NCBI RefSeq assembly: GCF_005222485.1
Contig: NZ_CP029078.1
Span: forward strand, 6,318,501 to 6,382,500
Direction of reading: 5' to 3'
DNA length: 64,000 nucleotides
Source: Streptomyces griseoviridis
GTDB lineage: Bacteria > Actinomycetota > Actinomycetes > Streptomycetales > Streptomycetaceae
Shown: positions 8,971 through 17,916 of the stretch, piece by piece
Layout: every line of letters starts with the position of its first letter
Numbering within the stretch: position 1 is the first letter of the stretch
Program-made: the position numbers and the translations under genes
Notes under the pieces: generated by a model
What the model was told of the DNA's origin: nothing
Databases searched by the model: none
Seen by the model: the letters and a program-made list of their open reading frames with translations, nothing else

Positions 8971-11811
8971 TCAGCCGGAGAAGCCGACGTGCGCGAGCCG
9001 CAGCGGGCCGCGCAGCCTCAGCCGGACGTCGCGCACTCCTTCGGCGACGATCCCGGCGCGGACGGTGGTGTAGTCGTAGGGGCCGCGCGGCTCGTCCGGC
9101 CTCAGGGTGAGCGAGGCGAGCACCGGGCCGCCGTCCAGGGCGAGTTCGAGGGTGCCCTCGCCGGCCAGCGCGGCGCCGACCTCGGTGGCACCGTCCTCGA
9201 AGTCGCAGGCACGGAAGACGAGTTCGGCGCTGCGGCCGGACGCGGGCGTCACCGCGTCGCCCGCCGTCCTGCTCCGGTCGACGATCGCCGCGCCGCTCTG
9301 CTCGTCGAAGTCGGCCGCGTCCAGGCCCCGGCGCAGAACGGGCCGCGGGGCGGCGGGAGTTCCCTCCAGCGGCACCGTCGTGCGCAGCCTGATGTCCTCG
9401 CTCGACGCGCCCACCAGCAGTTCGTAAGGACCCGGCTCCAGGCGCCAGTCGCCCCTGGCCACGTCCCAGAACGCGAAGGCGGAGAGCGGGACGTCGAAGG
9501 CGAGCGCGGTCCGGGCGCCGGGGGCCAGGGTGATCCTGCGGTGCGCGAGCAGTTCGCGGCGCGGCCGGGGCACCGACCCCGCCACCGCCCGCGTGTAGAG
9601 CTGGGCGACCTCGTCGGCGGTGACGTCCCCGGCGTTGGTCACCGTGAAGGACACCCGGACGCTGCCGTCGTCGACCCGGGCCGACAGGTCCGCGTAGCCG
9701 AACGTCGTGTAGGAGAGGCCGTGTCCGAACGGGAACAGCGGGCTCCCCTCGAAGTAGAGGTAGGTCTGCCGGCCGCCGATCACGTCGTAGTCGAGGAGGT
9801 CGGGCAGGTCGGCGTCGCTCCCGTACCAGGTCTGCGGCAGCCGCCCGGCGGGGGAGACGTCACCGGCGAGGACCCGGGCCAGCGCGGTGCCCGCGGCCTG
9901 CCCGCCGTGCGCGGTCCACAGCACGGCGGGCGGCGCGGGCGTCTCGACGGTGTACGGGTAGGCCGACACCAGCGCGAGGACGGTGCGCGGGTTCGCGGCC
10001 CGCGCCGCCCGCAGCAGCCGCCGCTGGTGCTCGGGCAGCCGCAGCGTCGAACGGTCCTCGGTCTCCCGGCCGCCTATGTGCGGGTCGTTGCCCGCGACCA
10101 CCACGACCACGTCCGCCGCCCCCGCGGCGCGGGCCACCGCGTCCTCGCCGCGCTCGACGACCACGATCTCGAAGACCTCGGGCCGCTCGTCGGCAACCCG
10201 CACGCCCTCGGCGGCGACTGACACGGGACGACCCGTACCGAGGTGCCGGAGGAGGTGGCCGCCCGCGTGGGGTTCGAGACGGAACGTCTCCTGGACGACC
10301 CAGCCGCCCGGCTGGTCGGCGGAGGCGCGCACCAGGCCGTCGTCGGCGACCGAGAGGTAGCGGCCGTCGGGCGCGCGCAGGGTCCAGACGCCGTCGCCCC
10401 AGCCGATCAGGGCGAGTTCGGTGCCGGTGGCGTCGGTGGTCAGCGGCGGCAGGTCGGTGCGGCCCGCGAGCAGCGCGGGGTCCAGGGCGCCGTCCGCGCC
10501 GCGGGTCTCCTCGGGGGCGTCGGGGGCGGCGGGCACGTGCAGGAAGGTGCCGGCGGCGGTCCTGAGGCGGACGCGGTCGACGCCCTCGGCGAAGGTGACG
10601 CGGTCGGCGCCGAACCGCTCGTACAGGCCCTCCAGCGGGGTGCTGCGGTGGATCAACGTGCCGCTGTACCAGTCGAGTTTGCACTCGTCGGCGAGGAGTC
10701 CGACCACCGCGACCCGGGTGTCGGGGGCGAGCGGCAGCAGTCCGTCGTTGCGCAGCAGCACGATGGCCTGCTCGGCGGCCTCCCGCGCGAGCGCCCGGTG
10801 CGCGGGGGTGTCGAAGGCCGCGTCGTCCCGGTACGGGTCCTCGCCCGGGTCGAACTCCCCGAGCCGCAGCCGCACGGCGAGCTGTCTGCGCACCGCCGTG
10901 TCGAGGTCGGCCTCGGTCAACAGGCCCTGATCGAGGGCGCCTTGGACGCGGGCGACGATGTGCGAGGAGTCCGTGCCGTGGTCGGTGAAGCTGTCCACGC
11001 CCGCCCGCAGGGCCGCCGCCGTCGCCTCCTCGTGGGTGTCGAAGTAGTGCTCGGAGTCGACCAGGTTGGAGGGCGCCCCGGCGTCCGAGCAGACCAGCAG
11101 CTCCTGGTCGGTCCAGGTCCGCAACTGCTCGCGCAGATACGGCGAGACGTGGTTGGGGCGGCCGTTGACCAGGTTGTAGGCCGGCATCACCCCGGCCACC
11201 GCGCCCGCCTCGACGGTCTCCTTGAAGGCCCGCAGGTCGTACTCGTGCAGTACCCGGGGCCGTACCGTGCTCGACGACGTGTCCCGGTCCCGCTCGTTGT
11301 TGTGGGCCAGCCAGTGCTTGAGGACCGGCGCGGTGCGCCAGTACACCGGGTGGTCGCCGCGCAGGCCGCGGGTGTACGCCGTCGCGATGGCGGAGGTCAG
11401 CCGGGGGTCCTCGGAGTAGCCCTCCTCGTTGCGGCCCCACAGCGGGTGGCGCAGCAGGTTGACGGTGGGGGACCAGACGTTCAGGCCGACCCGGTCGTCG
11501 TGCGCGCGCATCGCGCGGGCCTCGCGTCCGACGGCCTCGCCGATCCGGCGCACCAGGTCGGTGTTCCAGGTCGTGCCGAGGCCGACGGCCTGCGGGAACA
11601 CCGTCGCCGGGCCCATCCACGCCACCCCGTGCAGGGCCTCCTGGCCGGTGCGGAACGCGGCGATGCCCAGGCGGTCGACGGCGGGCGTGTACTGGTGCAG
11701 GAAGGAGACCTTCTCGGCGGGCGTGAGCCGGGCCAGCAGGTCGTCGATGCGCTTCGCGAACGGCAGCCGCGGATCGCGGAACGGCGGCGTGGGCGGCGTC
11801 TGTGCGGTCAC
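8971..11811 (-). CDS. GH3 beta-glucosidase/beta-xylosidase-like glycosidase
   Basis: Large GH3 enzyme of 946 residues without a signal peptide, so probably cytoplasmic. The amino-terminal barrel carries the nucleophile motif VCSDAGAPSNL (Asp243). The alpha/beta sandwich has GNDPHIGGRETEDR, and FPFGHGLSYTTF leads into the fibronectin-III-like domain. Between halves of the second domain is an inserted block (about 470-570, with APDGRYLSVADDG) resembling a fascin/beta-trefoil fold, and the carboxy end (about 850-946) looks like a CBM6-type sandwich. GTG 11811 is chosen because AAGGGGA lies seven bases upstream. It is divergent from the sugar transporter operon with an operator just before the gene. 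In a xyloglucan route it would remove backbone glucose; a xylosidase role remains possible. Confidence 0.88.
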   Translation of the reverse strand: MTAQTPPTPPFRDPRLPFAKRIDDLLARLTPAEKVSFLHQYTPAVDRLGIAAFRTGQEALHGVAWMGPATVFPQAVGLGTTWNTDLVRRIGEAVGREARAMRAHDDRVGLNVWSPTVNLLRHPLWGRNEEGYSEDPRLTSAIATAYTRGLRGDHPVYWRTAPVLKHWLAHNNERDRDTSSSTVRPRVLHEYDLRAFKETVEAGAVAGVMPAYNLVNGRPNHVSPYLREQLRTWTDQELLVCSDAGAPSNLVDSEHYFDTHEEATAAALRAGVDSFTDHGTDSSHIVARVQGALDQGLLTEADLDTAVRRQLAVRLRLGEFDPGEDPYRDDAAFDTPAHRALAREAAEQAIVLLRNDGLLPLAPDTRVAVVGLLADECKLDWYSGTLIHRSTPLEGLYERFGADRVTFAEGVDRVRLRTAAGTFLHVPAAPDAPEETRGADGALDPALLAGRTDLPPLTTDATGTELALIGWGDGVWTLRAPDGRYLSVADDGLVRASADQPGGWVVQETFRLEPHAGGHLLRHLGTGRPVSVAAEGVRVADERPEVFEIVVVERGEDAVARAAGAADVVVVVAGNDPHIGGRETEDRSTLRLPEHQRRLLRAARAANPRTVLALVSAYPYTVETPAPPAVLWTAHGGQAAGTALARVLAGDVSPAGRLPQTWYGSDADLPDLLDYDVIGGRQTYLYFEGSPLFPFGHGLSYTTFGYADLSARVDDGSVRVSFTVTNAGDVTADEVAQLYTRAVAGSVPRPRRELLAHRRITLAPGARTALAFDVPLSAFAFWDVARGDWRLEPGPYELLVGASSEDIRLRTTVPLEGTPAAPRPVLRRGLDAADFDEQSGAAIVDRSRTAGDAVTPASGRSAELVFRACDFEDGATEVGAALAGEGTLELALDGGPVLASLTLRPDEPRGPYDYTTVRAGIVAEGVRDVRLRLRGPLRLAHVGFSG

Positions 11812-11847
11812 GTGAGGGTCCCCTTGCGATGGAGCGTCGGAACTCTT

Positions 11848-11861
11848 TCGAAGCGCTTCGA
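11848..11861. promoter_or_regulatory. LacI-type operator upstream of GH3 gene
   Basis: Perfect 14-bp palindrome TCGAAGCGCTTCGA, 37 bp upstream of the GH3 start. The central CG is typical of LacI-family sites. It is one of four related sites in the window, all beside genes of the same locus. The whole 370-bp divergent region 11812-12181 is non-coding and also holds a second copy at 12029-12042. Confidence 0.85.
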
Positions 11862-12028
11862 TGCTCATTCGACGGACCACCGGGTGTCAAGACATCCCCC
11901 CGCAACACCTCCGACTTTTCCCGGCATCGCAAGCCTCATATGAACGCGCGCCAAACCCGCACACCTCGGAGGAATCTTGGGAGCGACCCTTGTGCGCCCC
12001 TTGCCCTTCACTTAACCTCGCAGCAACA

Positions 12029-12042
12029 TCGAAGCGCTTCGA
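12029..12042. promoter_or_regulatory. LacI-type operator upstream of transporter operon
   Basis: Second perfect TCGAAGCGCTTCGA copy, 140 bp upstream of the sugar-binding protein start. It is identical to the site at 11848 and is placed to control the rightward operon. Recognition by the LacI protein encoded at 23038-24093 is inferred from the same sequence before that gene. Confidence 0.85.
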
Positions 12043-12181
12043 CTCCTGGGTGGCCACCGCACAGGGTGCGTGTCCCGGCACAGACGTCGGAGGACCGCTT
12101 CGGCTCAGCAGTTCCACTCACGACACCGCAGCCGACGTCCCCACCGCCGGGTGTCCTGGTGCGCCATGAAGGGTTGACGCA

Positions 12182-13885
12182 ATGACGCCGAACGCCGCTT
12201 CCCGCTCCGGTGGTTCCTCAGGACCGAGCCGCCGCAGCTTCCTCGCCTCCACCGCGGTCGCCACCGCCGCGGTCGCGGGCGGGCTGCCGCTGCTCTCCGC
12301 GTGCGGCGGCTCGGACAGCGGGTCGGGAGGAGGGTCGTCGGCGGGCAAGGGCGCGAAGAAGCTGCTGCCCTCCTACACCGCGGGCGGTGTGGTCACCCCG
12401 GACATCCCCGCCAAGAACGGCTCGGCGGCCGGCTTCACCGCCGAACTCGACATCGCGGGCCTGAAGACGTCGGTGCCCGAGAAGCTCGGCAAGGGCGGCA
12501 AGGTCACCGTCATGTCGCCGTTCTGGGGCTCGCCGCCGGGGAACGACAACGCCTACTACCGGGCGATGAACGAGCTGACCGGCGTCGACGTCGTCTGGCA
12601 GAACCAGGACGGCAACACCTACGACCAGAAGCTCGGCGCGGTCCTCGCCTCCAGCGACGTACCGGACGTGGTCGTCGTCCCCGGCTGGAACATGGGCGGC
12701 AAGATACCCAGCGCCATCACCGGCAAGTTCGCCGACCTCGGGCCCTACCTCTCCGGCGACAAGGTCGAGCGGTACCCGAACCTCGCGGCGATCCCCACCG
12801 ACGCCTGGCAGCGCTGCATCTTCGGCGGCAAGCTGCGCGGCCTGCCGATGCCGTCGTCGTACGTCACCAACATCGTGCCCCTCTACCGCAAGGACATCTT
12901 CGACAAGGAGGGCTACGAAGTCCCGCGCTCCGCCGCCGAGTTCATGGCGCTCGCGAAGGACATCACCAACGCGCGGGCGAAGCGCTGGGCCTGCCAGGAC
13001 ATGAAGTGGACGGCGTTCAACACCTTCGGCGTGCTCTCCGGCGGCGAGAAGCCGCTCGGCTGGAACCTCGTCGACGGCAAGCTCGTCTACCGCGTCGAGA
13101 CCGACGCCTACCTCGAAGCCCTGGAGTGGACGCGCAAGCTGTTCGCCGCGGGCGTCGTCCACCCGGACGCCATGCTGGGCAAGAGCAGCGCCACCGACCC
13201 CGGCCCCAAGTTCGCGGCCGGCGAGTTCCTCATCTACAACCAGGACATCTCGCAGTGGTGGAGCCGCTCCGCCGAACAGGCCACCCAGAACCCCGCGTAC
13301 AAGATCTGGGGCATGGACATCTGGGGCCACGACGGCGGCGACCCGACGATCTGGGCCACCCAGCCCGCCAACATCTTCGCCTTCATCAGCAAGAAGGCGT
13401 CCGAATCGGTGATCAGGGACGCGCTGGCCGTCGCCGACGTCACGGCCGCGCCGTACGGCACCAAGGAGTACATGCTCACCAACTACGGTGTGCAGGGCAC
13501 CCATTACACCGTCAAGGACGGCGTGCCCACCAAGACCAAGCAGGGCAACATCGACGTCCTCAACGCCTTCGTGATGGTGGCGAGCCCCGCCCCGACCATC
13601 GCCCACCCGGACTTCCCCGACGTCACCAGGGCCATGGTCGAGTGGCAGCAGCGGATGGGCGCCTTCACCAAGAAGTCCACGTTCTACGGCCAGCAGATCA
13701 CCGAGCCGACCCGCTACACCAACCTCTCCAACGACTTCGAGCAGTTGGAGGACGACATCGTGCGCGGCCGCAAGAAGGTCTCCGACATGCAGCAGGCCGC
13801 CTCCGACTGGAAGAACAAGGGCGGCGACAAGCTCCGCGACTGGTACCAGAAGCTGCTCGACGACAACGGCTCGGCCACGAGCTGA
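12182..13885 (+). CDS. Tat-exported lipoprotein sugar-binding protein of an ABC importer
   Basis: Solute-binding protein of 567 residues. The amino terminus has a twin-arginine motif (SRRSFLAS, Arg17-Arg18), a hydrophobic stretch and a lipobox LLSAC with lipidated Cys41, so it should be exported folded by Tat and anchored outside the membrane. The length and layout match the large LplA-like carbohydrate-binding proteins. ATG 12182 follows GAAGGG by eight bases. It is the first gene of an operon with two permeases and three glycosidases, which points to import of oligosaccharides, here probably xyloglucan fragments. The ligand is inferred from context only. Confidence 0.88.
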   Translation: MTPNAASRSGGSSGPSRRSFLASTAVATAAVAGGLPLLSACGGSDSGSGGGSSAGKGAKKLLPSYTAGGVVTPDIPAKNGSAAGFTAELDIAGLKTSVPEKLGKGGKVTVMSPFWGSPPGNDNAYYRAMNELTGVDVVWQNQDGNTYDQKLGAVLASSDVPDVVVVPGWNMGGKIPSAITGKFADLGPYLSGDKVERYPNLAAIPTDAWQRCIFGGKLRGLPMPSSYVTNIVPLYRKDIFDKEGYEVPRSAAEFMALAKDITNARAKRWACQDMKWTAFNTFGVLSGGEKPLGWNLVDGKLVYRVETDAYLEALEWTRKLFAAGVVHPDAMLGKSSATDPGPKFAAGEFLIYNQDISQWWSRSAEQATQNPAYKIWGMDIWGHDGGDPTIWATQPANIFAFISKKASESVIRDALAVADVTAAPYGTKEYMLTNYGVQGTHYTVKDGVPTKTKQGNIDVLNAFVMVASPAPTIAHPDFPDVTRAMVEWQQRMGAFTKKSTFYGQQITEPTRYTNLSNDFEQLEDDIVRGRKKVSDMQQAASDWKNKGGDKLRDWYQKLLDDNGSATS

Positions 13886-13911
13886 CCGGCACCGAGGCAA
13901 GGAGAACGGCC

Positions 13912-14946
13912 GTGTCCCACAGCACGGTGCCTCGCGACAGGGCCGAGGCCGACACCACAGGGACCAACCCGCAGGCACGGGACGACGCCACCGGGCCCCC
14001 GCGCACCGACCGCCCCGGCAGGGTGAGCCTCCGCGTCCGGCTGCGCCGCGACCGCGTCCTGCTGCTGATGACCCTGCCGGCACTCCTGCTGGTGCTGCTG
14101 TTCAACTACGTCCCGATCCTCGGCAACATCGTCGCCTTCCAGGACTACGACCCCTACATCAGCGACAACGGCGTCGTCTCGATCCTGCACAGCCCCTGGG
14201 TCGGCGTCGAGAACTTCCAACGGATCGTCGCGGACTCGGCGTTCTGGAACGCGGTGACGAACACACTGCTGCTGTTCTTCCTCCAGCTCGTGCTGTTCTT
14301 CCCGCTCCCGATCCTGCTCGCGCTGCTGATCAACAGCGTCGTCAGACCCCGGGTGCGGGCGCTGTCGCAGGCCATCCTCTACCTGCCGCACTTCTTCTCC
14401 TGGGTGCTGGTCATCGCCGTCTTCCAGCAGCTGTTCGGCGGCGCGGGAATCCTCTCCCAACTCCTGCGCCAGCACGGGTACGACGGGCTCGACATCATGA
14501 CCGACCCGGACACCTTCAAGTTCCTCATCACCGCGCAGAGCGTCTGGAAGGACGCCGGCTGGGGGATCATCGTCTTCCTCGCCGCCCTCGCCTCCGTCAG
14601 CCCCGACCTGTACGAGGCCGCCGCGATGGACGGCGCGGGCCGCTGGCGCCGCATGTGGCACGTCACCCTGCCCGCGCTGCGGCCGGTGATCGCGCTGCTC
14701 CTGGTGCTGCGCGTCGGCGACGCCCTCACCGTCGGCTTCGAACAGATCCTGCTGCAACGCGACGCCGTCGGACCGGGGGCGTCGGAGGTCCTCGACACCT
14801 TCGTGTGGTGGAACGGTGTCCGCAACCAGGACTTCGGATACGCGGCCGCCGCCGGTCTGGTCAAGGGCGTGGTCAGCCTCGGGCTGGTCCTCGCCGCGAA
14901 CAAGGTCGCCCATCTGATGGGCGAGCAGGGGGTGTACAAGAAGTGA
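13912..14946 (+). CDS. ABC sugar transporter permease (LplB-like)
   Basis: Inner-membrane permease of 344 residues with six likely spans after a polar, Pro-rich amino terminus of about 45 residues. The EAA loop that contacts the ATPase reads EAAAMDGAGRWRRMWHVTLP near residues 230-250. It starts at GTG 13912 with AAGGAG seven bases upstream; the frame is open much further upstream, but that part is the shadow of the binding-protein gene. Its TGA overlaps the GTG of the next permease by four bases, which suggests translational coupling. No ATPase gene is in the operon; the shared ATPase MsiK commonly serves such systems in Streptomyces. Confidence 0.9.
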   Translation: MSHSTVPRDRAEADTTGTNPQARDDATGPPRTDRPGRVSLRVRLRRDRVLLLMTLPALLLVLLFNYVPILGNIVAFQDYDPYISDNGVVSILHSPWVGVENFQRIVADSAFWNAVTNTLLLFFLQLVLFFPLPILLALLINSVVRPRVRALSQAILYLPHFFSWVLVIAVFQQLFGGAGILSQLLRQHGYDGLDIMTDPDTFKFLITAQSVWKDAGWGIIVFLAALASVSPDLYEAAAMDGAGRWRRMWHVTLPALRPVIALLLVLRVGDALTVGFEQILLQRDAVGPGASEVLDTFVWWNGVRNQDFGYAAAAGLVKGVVSLGLVLAANKVAHLMGEQGVYKK

Positions 14947-15881
14947 GCGCCGTCGTCGACAAGCCGCCCGCGCGCCCGCCGTCCCGGTGGGCCGCGCCGC
15001 CCCGGCCGGTGTGGGAGGAGAAGCCCCGCGCGACCGGCCTCGCGGGCAAGGGCCTCGTCCTCGCCCTCGCCTGCCTCGGCATCCTCTTCCCGCTCTGGAT
15101 CGTCGTCGTCACCAGCCTCTCCTCGCGCCGCGCCATCGACGAGGCCGGCGGCCTCGTGATGGTGCCCCACGACCTCACCTTCGTCGCCTACCGCGAACTC
15201 CTCAGCGGCGGCCAGGTCACCCGCGCCACCGTCATCAGCGTCCTCGTCACCCTGGTCGGCACCGCGTTCTCGATGACCGTGTCGGTGCTCTGCGCCTACG
15301 GACTCTCCCGGACGACGTCGGTCGGCCACCGCTGGCTGCTGATGACGCTGCTCGCCACGATGTTCTTCAGCGCGGGCCTGATCCCCACCTATCTGCTGGT
15401 GCAGTCCCTCGGCCTCACCGACAGCTATCTCGCGCTGATCCTGCCGAGCGCCATCAGCGTCTTCAACATCCTGGTGCTGCGCGGGTTCTTCATGGGCATC
15501 TCGCAGGAACTCACCGACAGCGCCCGCATCGACGGCGCAGGCGACTTCCGCATCCTGTGGCAGATCGTGATGCCGCTCTCCCGCGCCGTGCTCGCCGTGA
15601 TCACGCTGTTCTACGCCGTCGGCTACTGGAGCGCCTGGTTCAACGCGTCGCTGTACCTCAACGACCAGGACATGATGCCGCTGCAGAACGTCATGATCCA
15701 GCTGGTGCAGAAGCAGGAGGCGCCGGTGGGGCTCGGACAGGCCATCAAGACGGGGGAGCTGTCGGGGCTCGCCGTGCAGATGGCGGTCATGGTGATGGCG
15801 CTGCTGCCGGTCGCGGTGCTCTCGCCCTTCGTCCAACGCCACTTCAGGAAGGGCATGTTGACCGGGGCGGTCAAGGGATGA
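14943..15881 (+). CDS. ABC sugar transporter permease (second subunit)
   Basis: Membrane permease of 312 residues, partner of the preceding subunit in a carbohydrate importer (YtcP/AraQ type). Six hydrophobic spans are visible. The EAA-like loop reads LTDSARIDGAGDFRILWQIV followed by MPLS. GTG 14943 overlaps the previous stop (GTGA), and the TGA overlaps the ATG of the GH42 gene (ATGA), so three proteins are translated in tight coupling. The amino terminus is short and Pro-rich. Substrate specificity rests with the binding protein. Confidence 0.9.
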   Translation: MSAVVDKPPARPPSRWAAPPRPVWEEKPRATGLAGKGLVLALACLGILFPLWIVVVTSLSSRRAIDEAGGLVMVPHDLTFVAYRELLSGGQVTRATVISVLVTLVGTAFSMTVSVLCAYGLSRTTSVGHRWLLMTLLATMFFSAGLIPTYLLVQSLGLTDSYLALILPSAISVFNILVLRGFFMGISQELTDSARIDGAGDFRILWQIVMPLSRAVLAVITLFYAVGYWSAWFNASLYLNDQDMMPLQNVMIQLVQKQEAPVGLGQAIKTGELSGLAVQMAVMVMALLPVAVLSPFVQRHFRKGMLTGAVKG

Positions 15882-17866
15882 GCCGCGCCCCGCAGCCCCG
15901 GCCCGGCCTCGGCACGGTGACCCGCGGCCGGATCCTGTTCGGCGGCGACTACAACCCGGAGCAGTGGCCCGAGGAGACCTGGCGGGAGGACGTCCGGCTG
16001 ATGCGTGACGCCGGCGTCAACTCCGTCACCGTCGGCGTCTTCTCCTGGGCCAGGATCGAACCCCGCCCGGACGCACGAGAGTTCGGCTGGCTGGACCGGC
16101 TGATGGAGCTGCTGCACGACCACGGCGTCGGGGTCGTGCTCGCCACCCCGACCTCCGCGCCACCGCCCTGGCTCGGCAGGCTGCACCCCGAGACCCTGCC
16201 GCGCGACGAGGACGGGCGCGTCGAGTGGTGGGGCGGACGCCAGCACTTCTCGCACTCCAGCGCCGCCTACCGGCGCCGCGCCGCCGCCGTCACCGAGGAC
16301 CTCGCCGCCCGCTACGCGGACCACCCCGCCCTCACCCTGTGGCACATCAACAACGAGTACTGCACCTACGACTGGGGCGACGAGGCCGCCGCCCGGTTCC
16401 GTACCTGGCTGCGCGCCAGGTACGGCGACCTCGACGGCCTCAACTCCGCCTGGGGCACCGCGTTCTGGAGCCAGGGCTACGGCGAGTGGGCGGAGGTCAT
16501 GCCGCCCAGGCACGCCCACTACCTGAAGAACCCCACCCAGGTCCTCGACTTCAAACGGTTCACCTCCGACATGCTCCTCGAGTGCTACACCGCCGAGCGC
16601 GACATCGTGCGCGGCCACACCCCGCACCTCCCGGTCACCACCAACTTCATGCCGCTGTGGGCAGGCCAGGACGCCTGGCGGTGGGCCGAGGAGGAGGACG
16701 TCGTCTCCGTCGACCTCTACCCGGACCCGCGCGACCCCTACGGCGCCCAGCACGGCGCGCTCGTGCAGGACATGACCCGCTCCCAGGCGCGCGGCCCCTG
16801 GATGCTGATGGAGCAGGCGGCGGGACCGGTCAACTGGCGGGGCGTCAACCACCCCAAGCCACGCGGCCTCAACCGGCTCTGGTCCCTCCAGGCGGTCGCC
16901 AGGGGCGCCGACGCCGTCTGCTACTTCCAGTGGCGCCAGTCCCGGCAGGGCGCCGAGAAGTTCCACTCCGGGATGCTCGGCCACGCGGGGGAGGAGGGCC
17001 GCACCTTCCAGGAGGTCAAGCAGATCGGCGCCGAACTGGCCTCCCTGGCACCACACGTGACGGACCGTCACTACATCGCGGACATCGCCGTGCTGCACGA
17101 CTGGCACGCCTGGTGGGCCGGCGCCCACGAGGGCCGGCTCTCCATCCACGTCGACCACGCCGACCTGCTCACCACCTGGCACCGCGCCCTGTGGCGGGCC
17201 CACCTCACCACCGACTTCGCCCACCCCGAACACGACCTCAGCGCCTACAGGCTGGTCGTCGTCCCGCAGCTGTACGCCCTCACCGACCGGGCCGTCGACA
17301 ACCTCGTCGGCTATGTGCGCGGCGGCGGCACCCTGGTCAGCGGCTTCCTGACCGGCGTCGCCGACCGGGACGACCGGATCAGACCGGGCGGCATGGACGC
17401 GCGGCTGCGCACCCTCTTCGGCATCCGCGTCCTGCACGAGTGGTGGCCGCTCGACGCCGGCGAGACCGTCGCGACGGACACCTTCGACGGCACCCTGTGG
17501 TCGGAGGAGATCGACCCGGCGCCGGACGCCGTCGCCGAGGCCGTCTACCGCGGCGGCGAACTCGACGGCCTGCCCGCCGTGCTGCGCAGGGGCCGCGCCT
17601 GGTACCTCTCCACCCTCCCCGCACCCGACGCCCTGCGCACCCTGCTCACCGGGATCGCCGAGTCCGCGGGAATCCACCCGGTCCTCGCCGGACTCCCCGC
17701 CGAGGTCGAGGCGGTGCGCCGCGGCGACCTGCTGTTCCTGCTCCACCACGGGCGCGAACCGGTCACCGTGGAGGTGCCCGGCAGCCACCGCGACCTGCTC
17801 ACCGGCGCTGTCGTCACCGACCGCGTCACCCTCGGCCGGTACGGAGCGGCGGTGCTCGCGCCATGA
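15878..17866 (+). CDS. GH42 beta-galactosidase
   Basis: Retaining GH42 enzyme of 662 residues without a signal peptide. The barrel has the family start GGDYNPEQWPEETW, the acid/base Glu160 in HINNEY and the nucleophile Glu312 in LMEQAAG. The trimerisation (glutamine-amidotransferase-like) domain and a small beta domain follow. ATG 15878 overlaps the permease stop (ATGA). It should remove terminal beta-galactose from imported oligosaccharides. In fucogalacto-xyloglucan this exposes the xylose side chains after fucose is removed. Arabinose-specific GH42 members exist, so galactose is likely but not proven. Confidence 0.92.
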   Translation: MSRAPQPRPGLGTVTRGRILFGGDYNPEQWPEETWREDVRLMRDAGVNSVTVGVFSWARIEPRPDAREFGWLDRLMELLHDHGVGVVLATPTSAPPPWLGRLHPETLPRDEDGRVEWWGGRQHFSHSSAAYRRRAAAVTEDLAARYADHPALTLWHINNEYCTYDWGDEAAARFRTWLRARYGDLDGLNSAWGTAFWSQGYGEWAEVMPPRHAHYLKNPTQVLDFKRFTSDMLLECYTAERDIVRGHTPHLPVTTNFMPLWAGQDAWRWAEEEDVVSVDLYPDPRDPYGAQHGALVQDMTRSQARGPWMLMEQAAGPVNWRGVNHPKPRGLNRLWSLQAVARGADAVCYFQWRQSRQGAEKFHSGMLGHAGEEGRTFQEVKQIGAELASLAPHVTDRHYIADIAVLHDWHAWWAGAHEGRLSIHVDHADLLTTWHRALWRAHLTTDFAHPEHDLSAYRLVVVPQLYALTDRAVDNLVGYVRGGGTLVSGFLTGVADRDDRIRPGGMDARLRTLFGIRVLHEWWPLDAGETVATDTFDGTLWSEEIDPAPDAVAEAVYRGGELDGLPAVLRRGRAWYLSTLPAPDALRTLLTGIAESAGIHPVLAGLPAEVEAVRRGDLLFLLHHGREPVTVEVPGSHRDLLTGAVVTDRVTLGRYGAAVLAP

Positions 17867-17916
17867 CGACGACCCACGCCCGCGTCCGGCTCCCGGTGGC
17901 GGTGCCGCCGTCATGA
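17863..17916 (+). CDS. 17-codon coupling mini-ORF between GH42 and GH95
   Basis: A tiny frame, MTTTHARVRLPVAVPPS, whose ATG overlaps the GH42 stop (ATGA at 17863-17866) and whose TGA overlaps the GH95 ATG (ATGA at 17913-17916). The GH95 gene has no good ribosome-binding site of its own, so ribosomes ending GH42 may pass through this frame to reach GH95. The overlaps are seen directly. Whether the peptide is made or has a role is inference, and it may be a chance frame. Confidence 0.4.
   Translation: MTTTHARVRLPVAVPPS

Noticed and set aside
10243..11943. A 566-codon plus-strand frame opposite the GH3 gene
   Set aside because: Val/Gly/Arg-rich shadow without domain signals; the opposite strand encodes an enzyme with an intact active site.
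12301..14946. An 881-codon open frame on the plus strand
   Set aside because: The first 537 codons are an Arg-rich shadow of the sugar-binding protein; the real permease starts at GTG 13912 with its own ribosome-binding site.
14379..15842. A 487-codon minus-strand frame opposite the permeases
   Set aside because: His/Arg/Asp-rich antisense translation of two clear permease genes.
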